From NCBI RefSeq assembly GCF_000518265.1, contig NZ_KI912412.1, forward strand, positions 186,001 to 250,000: DNA of 64,000 nt. The letters run 5' to 3'. Under the pieces are notes generated by a model. The model was not told the origin of the DNA. It did not search any database and saw nothing but the letters and a program-made list of their open reading frames with translations. The DNA is from Actinomadura oligospora ATCC 43269. GTDB lineage: Bacteria; Actinomycetota; Actinomycetes; Streptosporangiales; Streptosporangiaceae. The translations under genes and the position numbers were made by a program. Numbering within the stretch: the first letter of the stretch is position 1; each line of letters opens with the position of its first letter. Positions 1 through 9,347 of this stretch are shown here, piece after piece.

Positions 1-2384
1 ACCTGGATAACGGCATCGCCTGCATGGAACGAGCCTTGGCCCTTGCCGGCCCGTCCACGTATGCCGTGGCACAGGTGCGGATGAATCTGGTCGGGCTGCT
101 CACGGCACGTGGCGACACCAGCCGCGCGCTCGCCGAGGCGGCCAAGGCCGAGGGAACCCTGCAGGGCTCGGACGCCCACAGACTCGCCGCCAACACCGTC
201 TGCGCCCTCGCGCGCGCAGGGAGAATCACCGACGCGCACACGCTCGCCGCGTCCGCCCTCCCCAGCCTGCGCGCTGGTACCGATCCGGTGCCCCTGGTCG
301 GGTTGCTCTCCAATCTCGGCCTTGCCAGAGCCCTGCGCGGGGAACTGAACGAGGCCGAACGTCTCCTTGAAGAGGCCAAGGAGACCAGCCGAAAACATCG
401 GCTCGGGCAGCAGACGGCGATGGCACGCGCGAATCTGGCGTTCGTGGCGTCCCGGCGTGGCGATGTCCCGAAAGCCCTACGGCTGTACGAGGAGGCTGAG
501 CCTGGCCTGACCGGTGAGAAGGCTGCCCAGTGCCGGTTGGACCGCGCTGAGACGCTCATCCAGGCCGGGCTTCCAGGCGAAGCTCGCAAGCTGCTCAGGG
601 CGGTCGTGAACGAGACCAGGACCAGCGACTACAACTGTGACCTGGGCGATGGCCTGCTTCTCCTGGCGCACGCGGAACTGGCATGCAACCACGCAGAGGC
701 CGCCGTCATCAGGGCTGGAGAAGCCGCCGATGTGTTCTCTCGACAGGAACGCATCGGCTGGCTTCCCCTCACAGAGCACCTGCTCCTACGCGCGCGATGG
801 GAGACGGGTGAGCGGTCGGCCATGCTGCTCGGCACAGCAGTGGCCACCTCCGATCGGCTCACGAATTCCGGTTGGTCGGAGGCCGCCGCCGAGGCCCGGA
901 TCATCGCCGCTCGTCTTGCCATCCAACTGGGACGCCCAGCTGAGCACCTGCTCGCGCCCTTGGCTCGTACGCGCGCGCATGGCCCGGCCGCACTTCGCGT
1001 GTTCGCCTGGCACGCAACGGCTTTGGAACGGCAGTCCCGTGGCGACCTCAGAGGCGCGTTGGCCGCCGTGTGGTCGGGCCTCTCGATCCTGGCGGATCAC
1101 GCGGACGCGTTCGCGGCGCATGATCTGCGGGCGAGGGCCGCAGGGGTCGGGGAAGATCTCACTTGCCTTGCGCTGCGGCTGTCTCGCTCTGCGCGGGAGC
1201 TACTGCAGGCTGACGAACGCCGCCGCGCGTTAGCTCGCCGTCCTGTCGCGGTGCGTCCGCCCAGAGATCGGCGGCGGGCCGCTGCCCTTTCTGAACTTCG
1301 GATGCTCAGCGGCGCTCATGCGCGCGCGACCTCCCGCGGCGAACCGGCCAGCGCATTGACCGAGCGCATGGCCGAGTTGGAATCGTCCATACGCGCGGGC
1401 GCGCACAGCCTCTCGCCCTCCACGCGAAGCACAGTGGCGAGCCCTGTTGGGGTGCATGAACTGAGCAGCGCCCTTGGGACGCGTGGACTGCTTCAGTTCG
1501 TCCGAATCAACGATGCGCTATGGGCCGTGACGCTCGTGGACGGACGTCCACAGCGTCATGAGCTGGGCTCGTACACGCACGCGGCCCGCCAGGTCGAGCT
1601 CGTCCACGCGGCCCTTCGAGACCTCATCGAGGACGAGCAGGATCCGCACGCTCTTCAGATGCTCAGCAAGGCGGCGCGGGCCCTCGACAGCCAGGTTGTC
1701 GCGCCACTTGCCGTCGATGCGCCCGAGTTGGTCATCGCGCCCACAGGCGGCCTTCACGCCCTGCCCTGGCACGTCCTTCCGTCTCTGCAGGGACGTCCCT
1801 GCACGGTGGTGCCGTCGGCGACGGCCTGGCTACGCGCACGCACGATCCCGGAGCACGGTTCTTCGCGCGTGGCGCTTGTCGCCGGCCCCGGTCTCGAGCA
1901 TGCGGAACGCGAAACGCGGATGCTGCGCCGCGTTCACCCAAGGGCGCTCACATTGGACGGCCCCGAAGCACGTGCCGAGGCGGTGCAGCGCGCCATGGAC
2001 GGCGCAGGGCTCGTCCATATGGCCACTCATGGTGAATTCCGGGCCGACAACCCCATGTTCTCGCGGCTCCTACTAGCGGACGGCCCGCTGACCGTGCACG
2101 ACCTAGAGGACTTGGCCGCACCGCCCAGTACGGTCGTCCTCTCCGCATGCGACGTCGGACGCGCCGGAGCGGGCGACGCGGTGATCGGCATGGTCGGCGT
2201 GCTGCTGGCGCTGGGCACCCGCACGGTCGTGGCCAGCGCGGCGCCCGTGCGCGACGCCGCGTCCCCGCGCTTCATGGCCGACCTGCACGCCCTCATGGCG
2301 TCCGGGGTGGGACCGGCCAGAGCCCTGGCGAAGCTGCACCGCTCCCCCGGGCTCCTCGGCCTCACCTGCTACGGCGCAGGATGA
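1..2384 (+). CDS. TPR-CHAT domain protein, 5' end outside window
   Basis: The frame is open from base 3, so the first ATG at 24 is probably internal and the N-terminus lies outside the window. The N-terminal two thirds are Ala/Leu-rich helical repeats of TPR type (for example ARANLAFVASRRGDVPKAL). The C-terminal ~250 residues form a CHAT caspase-like peptidase domain with an apparently intact dyad: His in HMATHGEF (residue 669 counted from the ATG at 24) and Cys in VVLSACDVG (residue 709). CHAT-TPR proteins are known as caspase/separase-like proteases and as effectors in some defence and signalling systems. Its operon partners would lie to the left and cannot be seen, so no substrate or pathway is assigned. 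The domain call is firm; the role is unknown. Confidence 0.85.
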   Translation, partial: LDNGIACMERALALAGPSTYAVAQVRMNLVGLLTARGDTSRALAEAAKAEGTLQGSDAHRLAANTVCALARAGRITDAHTLAASALPSLRAGTDPVPLVGLLSNLGLARALRGELNEAERLLEEAKETSRKHRLGQQTAMARANLAFVASRRGDVPKALRLYEEAEPGLTGEKAAQCRLDRAETLIQAGLPGEARKLLRAVVNETRTSDYNCDLGDGLLLLAHAELACNHAEAAVIRAGEAADVFSRQERIGWLPLTEHLLLRARWETGERSAMLLGTAVATSDRLTNSGWSEAAAEARIIAARLAIQLGRPAEHLLAPLARTRAHGPAALRVFAWHATALERQSRGDLRGALAAVWSGLSILADHADAFAAHDLRARAAGVGEDLTCLALRLSRSARELLQADERRRALARRPVAVRPPRDRRRAAALSELRMLSGAHARATSRGEPASALTERMAELESSIRAGAHSLSPSTRSTVASPVGVHELSSALGTRGLLQFVRINDALWAVTLVDGRPQRHELGSYTHAARQVELVHAALRDLIEDEQDPHALQMLSKAARALDSQVVAPLAVDAPELVIAPTGGLHALPWHVLPSLQGRPCTVVPSATAWLRARTIPEHGSSRVALVAGPGLEHAERETRMLRRVHPRALTLDGPEARAEAVQRAMDGAGLVHMATHGEFRADNPMFSRLLLADGPLTVHDLEDLAAPPSTVVLSACDVGRAGAGDAVIGMVGVLLALGTRTVVASAAPVRDAASPRFMADLHALMASGVGPARALAKLHRSPGLLGLTCYGAG

Positions 2385-2396
2385 TCAGCGGCCCGA

Positions 2397-3305
2397 TCAG
2401 GCTTCGCCGGTGGCGACCGGATGGGTCGGGTCCGCGACCCACGCGGACCATGACCCGACATAGAGGGCGGCCGGAATACCCGCAAGGTGCAGGGCCAGAA
2501 TCTCGTGGGCGGCGGTGACTCCGGAGCCGCAGTACGCACCGACGTCCAGCGCGTCCGTCGCGCCGAGTCCGGCGAACCGCTCACGAAGCAGCTCGGACGG
2601 CAGGAACCGGCCGTCCACACCCACATTCCCAAGGGTCGGGGCGTTCACAGCACCTGGGATGTGTCCCGCTACGGGGTCGATCGGCTCGACCTCGCCCCGG
2701 TAGCGCGCGGACGCGCGCGCGTCCAGGAGAACGCCTGCCTTCGCCAGGGCCGCGGCACCCTCCGCGTCCAGCACCGGAAGGCTCCCCGGGTACGCCCTGT
2801 AGTCACCCGGCTCGGCCGCCACGTTCTCTTGGCCTGCCATCCCATCGGTCTCGACCGGATGCCCTGCAGTCGTCCAGGCGTGGTAGCCGCCGTCCAGGAC
2901 ACGCACGTTCTCATGGCCGAAGTAGCGCAGCGTCCACCAGAGGCGCGCGGCAGCCGTCGAATCAGCGTCGTCGTACACGACGACCGGACGATCGCCGGAA
3001 ACCCCCGCGCGGCGCATCGCGGCTTCGAACGCGGCCGGTTCCGGCAGGGGGTGACGCCCTTCCGGGCCGGGCGGACCGGCGACGTCCTGGTCCAGGTCCA
3101 CGAAGACCGCGCCCGGCAGATGCCCCTTCCTGTAGGACTCGACGCCGGGCGGACCGCCCAGATGCCAGCGCACATCGAGCAGCACGGGCGTGGGGCCCCC
3201 GCGCTTCAGCAGCCGTTCCAGCGTGGACACGTCGATGAGAGGGCGCACATCGCCAGTCTGAACGCGTTTGCCCGAATTAGGGAGGGCCGAAGGCAGGTTC
3301 GTCAC
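2397..3305 (-). CDS. sseA: Sulfurtransferase, 3-mercaptopyruvate type (two rhodanese domains)
   Basis: 302 residues with tandem rhodanese domains: an inactive N-terminal copy (about 20-150) and a catalytic copy (about 170-295). The active-site loop is CGSGVTA with Cys259. That sequence is typical of 3-mercaptopyruvate sulfurtransferases (E. coli SseA type), whereas thiosulfate sulfurtransferases usually have CRxG. It transfers sulfane sulfur from mercaptopyruvate to cyanide or thiol acceptors in the cytosol. The GTG start at 3305 has no Shine-Dalgarno sequence but sits 7 nt after a TACACT hexamer, fitting a leaderless transcript. It is a single gene, with the CHAT gene convergent on its 3' side. 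Substrate preference cannot be proven from the motif alone. Confidence 0.9.
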   Translation of the reverse strand: MTNLPSALPNSGKRVQTGDVRPLIDVSTLERLLKRGGPTPVLLDVRWHLGGPPGVESYRKGHLPGAVFVDLDQDVAGPPGPEGRHPLPEPAAFEAAMRRAGVSGDRPVVVYDDADSTAAARLWWTLRYFGHENVRVLDGGYHAWTTAGHPVETDGMAGQENVAAEPGDYRAYPGSLPVLDAEGAAALAKAGVLLDARASARYRGEVEPIDPVAGHIPGAVNAPTLGNVGVDGRFLPSELLRERFAGLGATDALDVGAYCGSGVTAAHEILALHLAGIPAALYVGSWSAWVADPTHPVATGEA

Positions 3306-3312
3306 ACCATCG

Positions 3313-3318
3313 AGTGTA
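3313..3318 (-). promoter_or_regulatory. Candidate -10 element of the sulfurtransferase gene
   Basis: On the minus strand TACACT matches TANNNT and is followed by 7 nt and the GTG start, so the transcript would begin at or next to the start codon. No convincing -35 hexamer was identified. Confidence 0.4.
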
Positions 3319-3389
3319 TTGAGCGCTGCCCGGCACGGGCAGGAGGGCCGACGCGCGTGCGCACGAGCCCACCCACCTGCGCGTACGAG

Positions 3390-4538
3390 CTACTCACGGA
3401 CGGAGGTGACCAAGGGGACGAGCTGCTCGGCCGCGACCAGCGACCCGTGCATGCCGATCATGCGGTCGAGCCACGGTTCGCGGGTGCTCGCGACGATCGC
3501 GAGGTCGGTGAACGGGACCGCCACGACATCGCCGATGCGCGGCAGCAACGCCGGGACGACCGGTCCGAACCAGCCCGCCGCGACGGCCTCCTCACGGGAC
3601 GCGACCCACGCCCGGTCGCCGATCGTCGCCCGCCAGGCGGCGAGCACATCGGCCTCCGCACCAGGCTCGGCGTAGACGTAGCGGCAGCGAGCGTCGCCGC
3701 CCAGCAGCGCGATCCCGGCAGCCAGCTCGGGAACGGTGTCGACGTCCACCCGGTCACCCGGATCGGTCATTCCATGGTCGCCCGTCACATAGAGCGCCGC
3801 GCCGGACGGCAGAACCTCCGCGATCCGCTCGGCGAGCAGGTCCATGAAACGGAGTTGGTGCCGCCAATGGGATGAGCCACAGCCGAACCTGTGGCCGGTC
3901 GAATCCAGGTCAGCGTGATAGGCGGTCACATAGGCGCGGTCACCTTGTCTCAGGGCGTGTTCGACTTGTGCGACGAGCTGCCCCAGGCTGTTCGCGGAGA
4001 TGTGGTTCGCACCGCGCGTGGTGGCTCGGCTGAGGCCGGTCTCCTTGTACAGGCCGAGCGCGACGTAGGACGTGGCCACACCGTTCGCAGCCGCCCGCTC
4101 GTAAACAGTGGGCGCGGGCTGGAATTCGGTGGGCTCCACTAGGTCATCTTGCCATCTGAGACAGTTGAGTAGGCGACCGGTGCCGGGCACGGCAACCTGG
4201 AAACCGAGGAGACCGTGCCCTCCTGGTGGCAGCCCAGTGGCAAGTGATCCGAGGCTGGTGGCGGTCGTCGCGGGCAGGCCCGCGGTGAGTGGCCGATCGG
4301 CCATGGAGTTCAAGAAGGGCGCCTCGGCCGGATGCGCGCGCAGGAGGTCCCAGCCCAGACCGTCGATGACCAACACGCACGCGCGCGAAACAGAGGCGAG
4401 CCCGAGGGTGTTCGCCGTCCCTGGAACTCCGAGCGTCGACAGGACGGACGCGGTGAGATCCGCCAGTGCCCCCGACCCGTAACGCGGCGCGGGCGGCGCC
4501 GGCGTCGCGCCCGGCCACGGGGCGGGCGCGCGGGTCAC
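3390..4538 (-). CDS. Alkaline-phosphatase-superfamily nucleotide pyrophosphatase/phosphodiesterase
   Basis: 382 residues of the type I phosphodiesterase/nucleotide pyrophosphatase family. Metal-site motifs are visible in order: LVIDGLGW, the nucleophile region PATTATSL, HADLDSTGHRFG, and VTGDHGMTD. No signal peptide is obvious, so it is probably cytosolic. The GTG start at 4538 overlaps the TGA of the upstream DUF5998 gene in GTGA, indicating translational coupling. The frame stays open a further ~870 bases upstream, but that part is a shadow of the DUF5998 gene. The pairing with DUF5998 is a familiar actinobacterial arrangement, but I know of no established substrate for it. Confidence 0.87.
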   Translation of the reverse strand: MTRAPAPWPGATPAPPAPRYGSGALADLTASVLSTLGVPGTANTLGLASVSRACVLVIDGLGWDLLRAHPAEAPFLNSMADRPLTAGLPATTATSLGSLATGLPPGGHGLLGFQVAVPGTGRLLNCLRWQDDLVEPTEFQPAPTVYERAAANGVATSYVALGLYKETGLSRATTRGANHISANSLGQLVAQVEHALRQGDRAYVTAYHADLDSTGHRFGCGSSHWRHQLRFMDLLAERIAEVLPSGAALYVTGDHGMTDPGDRVDVDTVPELAAGIALLGGDARCRYVYAEPGAEADVLAAWRATIGDRAWVASREEAVAAGWFGPVVPALLPRIGDVVAVPFTDLAIVASTREPWLDRMIGMHGSLVAAEQLVPLVTSVRE

Positions 4539-5116
4539 CGGGCTGTGGCGGACGACAGGGCCTCGGCGAAGGCCAGGACCTGGGTGACGGCGTCCCCGCC
4601 GTCGGCGGCCTCGCTCACGCGCAGCGAGAGATCGTCGGCGGTGACGCTGCCGGTGTAGCCGTGGTCGGCCTCGCAGTTCTCGTCCCCGCAGGTGGCGGGC
4701 TCGAGATCGATGTGGGCGATCGCGCCCCAGCCGATGGTCAGCACGACCTCGCTGGGCGGCATGCCCGGCACGTAGGTCTCCGGGTCCGGCACGACCCGGG
4801 TCAGCGCGACCGACTGGACCCGGTCCAGCTTGACGGCCTCGGTGGTGGTGGACGCGTGCGGACGGGTCATCCCGTCGCCGGGCGGGTGCTCGTCGGTGTG
4901 GCAGAGCAGCAGGCGGGTCGCGGTCAGCGCCAGCACGGTGACGTGGCGGCGGACCTCCATGGCGGGGTCGAACGCCGCCTCGTGGTGGACCACGTACGCG
5001 CTGACGCGCTCGTCGCCGATGGCGGACTCGACCGCGTCCGCGACCAGGCCCGGGTAGTAGCCGCTGCGCTCGATGGCGGTGCGCAACCCGTGAGCCGTCG
5101 CTCGGGTTTCCCTCAT
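4535..5116 (-). CDS. DUF5998 family protein
   Basis: 193 residues with an ATG start at 5116; the sequence begins MRETRATAHGLRTAIERSGYYPG and then runs through a region of alternating beta strands. Near the C-terminus it has a CGDENCEADHGY stretch with two cysteines and a histidine that could bind a metal. It resembles the actinobacterial DUF5998 family, whose function is unknown. Its stop overlaps the start of the phosphodiesterase gene, so the two are co-translated and probably act together. No membrane segment or signal sequence is present. Confidence 0.8.
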   Translation of the reverse strand: MRETRATAHGLRTAIERSGYYPGLVADAVESAIGDERVSAYVVHHEAAFDPAMEVRRHVTVLALTATRLLLCHTDEHPPGDGMTRPHASTTTEAVKLDRVQSVALTRVVPDPETYVPGMPPSEVVLTIGWGAIAHIDLEPATCGDENCEADHGYTGSVTADDLSLRVSEAADGGDAVTQVLAFAEALSSATAR

Positions 5117-5331
5117 GTATCCATCCTGCCCTGTCCGGGCCGGTGCCCGCACACGCGCGGGGGCGTTCCGGGCCCCGGAAAACCCGCCGTTCGGCCCTTC
5201 CGAGCCCGGACGGCCCGCTCCGCGACCCCGTTTCACTGCCCGTACGGCACCCGTCCGCTGCCTGAACGCCCTTGTCCCGGGCCTGACGGACGGCTTGGCA
5301 GGGTCCTGCACGCTCGGTCCTGGGTACGGAT

Positions 5332-5565
5332 GTGGACATGACCGACAGAGATCCACTTCCTTCACCGCAGCCGATCCCGCGGCCCGGTCCGGAGCCGGCG
5401 CCCATGCCTCCCCCACCCGTCCCGCCTCCCGAGCCCGCCCCGGGACCCCCGCCGCCGCCCCCGGGGCCCGTCCCGCCCGGCCCCGCACCGGACCCGATCC
5501 CGCCCGGCCCGCCGCCGGACCCGGTCCCTCCAGAGCCCGGCCCCGCGCCAGGGCCGCCGTCCTGA
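5332..5565 (+). CDS. Small proline-rich protein (hypothetical)
   Basis: A 77-codon frame with GTG at 5332, or ATG at 5338. More than half of the residues after the first ten are proline, in PPP and PGP runs separated by Gly, Glu and Ala. There is no signal peptide or recognisable domain. Such low-complexity frames arise by chance in GC-rich DNA, but this one is complete, starts just downstream of the DUF5998 divergent region and ends before the convergent neighbour. A real gene is possible but not demonstrated. Confidence 0.35.
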   Translation: MDMTDRDPLPSPQPIPRPGPEPAPMPPPPVPPPEPAPGPPPPPPGPVPPGPAPDPIPPGPPPDPVPPEPGPAPGPPS

Positions 5566-5592
5566 CGGCCGACCCCGGAGGGCCCGGCGCGC

Positions 5593-8160
5593 CTAGCCCA
5601 GGCGGCGGGGGCCGAGTTCGGGGCGCGCGCCCATGGGTTGCTGAAGCAGGAGGCGGACGCCTCGCACCGACACTCCGGAGGCGTCCGCGATCACGGGGTT
5701 CAGCTCCAGCCGGGCGACCTCCGGCAGGTCGTCGCCGAGCTTGGCGACCCGCTGCAGCAGGTCCTCCAGGGCGGAGACGGCCACCGGCTCCGCGCCCCGG
5801 TGACCGAGCAGCAGGGGCGCGGTCCGGATGGCCCGGATCATCTCGGCGGACTCGGCGTCGGTGAGCGGCGCGAGCCGGTAGGCGCGGTCGTCCAACAGCG
5901 CGGCGGTCTCGTCCGCGAGCCCGAAGGACACCAGGGCGCCGAACGACGCGTCCTCCGAGGTCACGATCCGGACGGGCACTCCCGGGCCGTCACGATCCAC
6001 CTCAGCCCCGCGTGGGCCCTCCTCCCGCCCCATGGGCTCACGAGGCGCCTCCGCGTCCGCCAAGTGGATCCCGTAGCAGGCCAGCAGTTCGGCTATCTGT
6101 GCGCGCGTGGCTGTGACCGGAGCGGCGTCGCTGGGCACGTCCTCCAGCCAACCGCTGATCAGCGTGCGGGCGCGGCGGCGGTCTTCCGCGGTGACCAGGT
6201 CGGAGACCCGGCCGTGCGGGCGCTGCCGCCATTGGGCGTACCGGATCACGTAGGCCAGCGCCCGGACGGCGTCCTCCGGGGCCGGGTAGGACGGGACGGA
6301 CCCGGCCGCCGCGCTTCCGTCCGGAGCGTTGATCCGCAGGTCGGAGGGCATGCCCTTGGATCCCAGGTAGGTCGCCACGATCGGCTTGGACGATCCGGCC
6401 GCGAGCCTGAGGATCTTCTCCGGAACGCGCACGTCGTAGCCGCCGATGGTGGGCGGGGTGAACAGCGCGACGACGGCGTCCACATTCTCGTCGCGCAGCG
6501 CGGCAGCAAGGGCCGCCTCGTACGCGTCCGCGTCGGCGAGGGGCCCCAGGTCCACCGGGGGACGGACGCGGAGGCCGTGGGCGACGGCCGCGTCCTGTGC
6601 GAGCAGGCCGAGCGAGTCGCTGTTGTCGATGATGGCGATGCGGTCCCCGGCAGGCAGGGGCTGATAGGCCAGCAGTTGGGCGACGTCGAAAAGCTCGGAC
6701 AGGTCTTCGACCCGGATCACGCCCGCCTGTGCGAACAGAGCGCTGACAGCGTGGTCGGGCAGGCTCAACGCGCGCGCGGCGTGACCCAGTGGGACGCCCT
6801 GTGTGCTGCGTCCGCTCTTGACCGCGACGATCGGCTTGCGCCGGGACAGACGCCTGGCCAGGCGCGCGAACTTACGCGGGTTTCCCAGGGATTCCAGGTA
6901 GAGCAGGACGGCCTTGGTGGCCGGATCCTCCTCCCAGTACTGCATGAGGTCGTTGCCCGAGACGTCCGCACGGTTTCCCGCCGAAACGAACGTAGAGAGG
7001 CCGAGGCCGCGTTCGGCCGTCCGCTGAAGGATCGCCGTGCCCAGAGCACCGGACTGCGAGAAGAAGCCGACTGGACCGCGTCCGGGCAGGGTCGGCGCGA
7101 GGGTCGCGTTCAGGCGATAGTCCGGATCGGTATTGGCGATGCCAAGGCAGTTGGGCCCGACTACACGCATGCCCCAGGCGCGAGCCAGCCGGACGAGTTC
7201 CTCCTGCCGTGCACGTCCTTCGGGTCCGGCCTCGCCGAATCCCGACGAAACCACGACCAGCCCGTGGACACCCTTGTTCGCGCACTGTTCCACGACCTCG
7301 TGCACGGCATTGGCCCGGACGGCCACCACAGCAAGGTCGACCTCGTCAGGGATGTCCAGTACGGACTCGTACGCGCGCACGCCTGCGACGGCCTTGGCGG
7401 TCGGGTGCACCGGGTAGACGGGCCCACAGAAATCCCCGCCCAGCAGGTTCCGCAGGACGGTCTGCCCCACGCTGTGCTCAGCCCGGCTCGCGCCCACGAC
7501 CGCAACCGAACGAGGCGTCATGAGCCGCTGAATGGACCGCGCCTCGGCCCGATGCTCGCGCGCGGATGTGACCTCCACCGAGGTCTCCGTGGGCTCCAGG
7601 TCGAGGACGAGCTCGATCACCCCGTCCTCGAACCGCTGCTCGGCCCGGTAGCCGGCCTCACGGAAGACCCGCGTCATCCGCCGGTTGTCAGGCAGCACGC
7701 TGGCCACGAACCGGTGCACGCCACGCTCGCGCGCGGCGGCGGCGATGTGCTCCAGCAGGACGGCCCCGAGGCCCCGGCCCTGGTGCGCGTCCTCGACCAG
7801 GAAGGCGACCTCGGCCGTCCCGGGGCGGTCGTTGAGCCGGTCATACCGGACGACCGCCACCATGTCGCCGCCGATCGTGGCGATCAGCCCGACCCGGCGA
7901 TCATGATCGACGGTGGTGAAGTGCCGGATCTCACGATCGGACAGATGGGGACGGGGCGAGAAGAACCGGTAGTAGATCGTCTCGGCCGACAGCCGCGCGT
8001 AGAAGGACCGCAGAAGAGCGGCGTCCTCCGGCCGGATCGGACGCAGGTGCGCCGTCCCGCCGTCCGCGAGGACGACGTCCGCCTCCCACTGGTCGGGATA
8101 GTCCCGACCGTCGGGAAGCTCCCGCTGGTCCGGGTGCTCCCGCTTGCTCTCCCCGCTCAC
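5593..8160 (-). CDS. GNAT acetyltransferase fused to NDP-forming acyl-CoA synthetase-like protein, truncated ATP-grasp
   Basis: 855 residues. The order is a GNAT domain (about 25-180, with the acetyl-CoA loop EDAHQGRGLGAVLLEH), a CoA-binding Rossmann domain (about 210-310, VAVVGASRAEHSVGQ), succinyl-CoA-ligase-like domains (NCLGIANTD, FFSQSGALGTAILQR), and a C-terminal ATP-grasp remnant. Full-length relatives include protein lysine acetyltransferases of the Pat/acetyl-CoA-synthetase (ADP-forming) type. Here the first half of the ATP-grasp fold appears missing: after TRAQIAELLACYGIHLADAE a short Gly/Pro/Glu-rich stretch leads directly to VRIVTSEDASFGALVSFG. Ligase activity is therefore doubtful and regulated acetylation is more likely. 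The GTG start at 8160 lies 7 nt after TAGTCT; the longer open frame upstream lacks coding features. Confidence 0.87.
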   Translation of the reverse strand: MSGESKREHPDQRELPDGRDYPDQWEADVVLADGGTAHLRPIRPEDAALLRSFYARLSAETIYYRFFSPRPHLSDREIRHFTTVDHDRRVGLIATIGGDMVAVVRYDRLNDRPGTAEVAFLVEDAHQGRGLGAVLLEHIAAAARERGVHRFVASVLPDNRRMTRVFREAGYRAEQRFEDGVIELVLDLEPTETSVEVTSAREHRAEARSIQRLMTPRSVAVVGASRAEHSVGQTVLRNLLGGDFCGPVYPVHPTAKAVAGVRAYESVLDIPDEVDLAVVAVRANAVHEVVEQCANKGVHGLVVVSSGFGEAGPEGRARQEELVRLARAWGMRVVGPNCLGIANTDPDYRLNATLAPTLPGRGPVGFFSQSGALGTAILQRTAERGLGLSTFVSAGNRADVSGNDLMQYWEEDPATKAVLLYLESLGNPRKFARLARRLSRRKPIVAVKSGRSTQGVPLGHAARALSLPDHAVSALFAQAGVIRVEDLSELFDVAQLLAYQPLPAGDRIAIIDNSDSLGLLAQDAAVAHGLRVRPPVDLGPLADADAYEAALAAALRDENVDAVVALFTPPTIGGYDVRVPEKILRLAAGSSKPIVATYLGSKGMPSDLRINAPDGSAAAGSVPSYPAPEDAVRALAYVIRYAQWRQRPHGRVSDLVTAEDRRRARTLISGWLEDVPSDAAPVTATRAQIAELLACYGIHLADAEAPREPMGREEGPRGAEVDRDGPGVPVRIVTSEDASFGALVSFGLADETAALLDDRAYRLAPLTDAESAEMIRAIRTAPLLLGHRGAEPVAVSALEDLLQRVAKLGDDLPEVARLELNPVIADASGVSVRGVRLLLQQPMGARPELGPRRLG

Positions 8161-8167
8161 GCACCCG

Positions 8168-8173
8168 AGACTA
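8168..8173 (-). promoter_or_regulatory. Candidate -10 element of the GNAT/synthetase gene
   Basis: On the minus strand TAGTCT is followed by 7 nt and the GTG start at 8160, again consistent with a leaderless message. Confidence 0.4.
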
Positions 8174-8392
8174 GGCCACGAGTCCGCGTGACACGTGCCC
8201 GCCTCGACCGTGAATGCACCGGTCCGGGAGGTGTGAAGCCGCGCGCCCGGGGCATCGCAGCGCGTTCGAGACCTCATCGGAGGTCGAGAGCTGTTACGGT
8301 CGGTCCTACCCTGCCCGCGCGAACTCCGCCCTACGCCCTGCATACGCCCACTCCACCGCTCTGCGGGCCGTGTTGATCGAGGTGATGACCCC

Positions 8393-9316
8393 ATGACCCG
8401 GGTAGTCGTGGTTGGCGACCTGATGACCGACACCGTGGCACGTGCCGCCTTCCCCCTCGCCAAGGGCAGCGACACACCCGCGGCCGTCACCAGTCATGGT
8501 GGCGGGTCCGGCGCCAACGTCGCCGCCTGGCTCGCGATGGAAGGCGCCGAGGTCGCGTTCGTCGGCCGCCGTGGATCCGACATCGCGGGCCGCAACCGCG
8601 ACATGGAGCTGATGGGCTCGGGCGTCGACGCCCGCCTGGTGATGGACTCCGAGCGTCCGACCGGCACCTGTGTCGTCCTCGTCACGCACAAGGGCGACCG
8701 CACCATGCTGTCCGACCCCGGGGCCAACAGCGCGCTGCTCCCCGAGGACGTCGAGCGCTGCAAGGACCTGTTCGTCCAGGGCGTTCATTTCCACCTGTCC
8801 GGCTACTCGCTGATCAACGAGGGCTCCCGGAAGGCCGCGATCCACGCGCTCGACCTCGCCCGTCAGGCGCAGATGTCGGTGTCGGTGGACGGCGCGTCGT
8901 CCTCGCCGCTCAAGCGGATGGGCGCCGAGCCGTTCCTGGAGTGGACGCAGGGCGCGCGCCTGCTGGTCGTCAACGCCGCCGAGGCCGAGGTCCTCACCGG
9001 CCGCGACAACCCCGAGGCCGCCGCCAAGGTGCTGACCGCCTGGTACCCCCAGGTCGTGATCAAGAACGGCGCGGACGGCTCGCTCTGGTACACCAACGGC
9101 CGCCCGGACGCGATCACGGTCGCCGCCGACCCGGTCGAGAAGATCGTGGACGGCACCGGCGCGGGCGACGCCTTCGTGGCCGGGTTCCTCCCCGCGTGGC
9201 TGGACGGCAAGCCCCCGGCCGAGGCCCTGTCGGCGGGCAACCGCCTCGCCGCCCAGGCCCTCCAGCACCTCGGAGCCCGTCCGTCCCTGGACGTCCAGGA
9301 CAACCCGATTCGCTGA
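8393..9316 (+). CDS. PfkB-family carbohydrate/nucleoside kinase
   Basis: 307 residues of the ribokinase/PfkB fold. The first signature region includes GGGSGANVA (about 40) and the second is DGTGAGDAFVAGF, with catalytic-base Asp259 and the anion-hole Gly residues intact. It phosphorylates a sugar or nucleoside hydroxyl with ATP in the cytosol; the substrate cannot be told from the sequence. The start ATG at 8393 follows GAGGTGAT, a usable ribosome binding site. The next gene begins 31 nt downstream but carries its own -10-like hexamer. The upstream neighbour is divergent. Confidence 0.88.
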   Translation: MTRVVVVGDLMTDTVARAAFPLAKGSDTPAAVTSHGGGSGANVAAWLAMEGAEVAFVGRRGSDIAGRNRDMELMGSGVDARLVMDSERPTGTCVVLVTHKGDRTMLSDPGANSALLPEDVERCKDLFVQGVHFHLSGYSLINEGSRKAAIHALDLARQAQMSVSVDGASSSPLKRMGAEPFLEWTQGARLLVVNAAEAEVLTGRDNPEAAAKVLTAWYPQVVIKNGADGSLWYTNGRPDAITVAADPVEKIVDGTGAGDAFVAGFLPAWLDGKPPAEALSAGNRLAAQALQHLGARPSLDVQDNPIR

Positions 9317-9335
9317 CCCCTCGCGGCCGTCCGCC

Positions 9336-9341
9336 TAGGGT
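9336..9341 (+). promoter_or_regulatory. Candidate -10 element of the phosphotransferase gene
   Basis: TAGGGT lies 6 nt before the ATG at 9348, and no ribosome binding site is present; this suggests separate, leaderless transcription. Confidence 0.35.
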
Positions 9342-9347
9342 GCCCAG

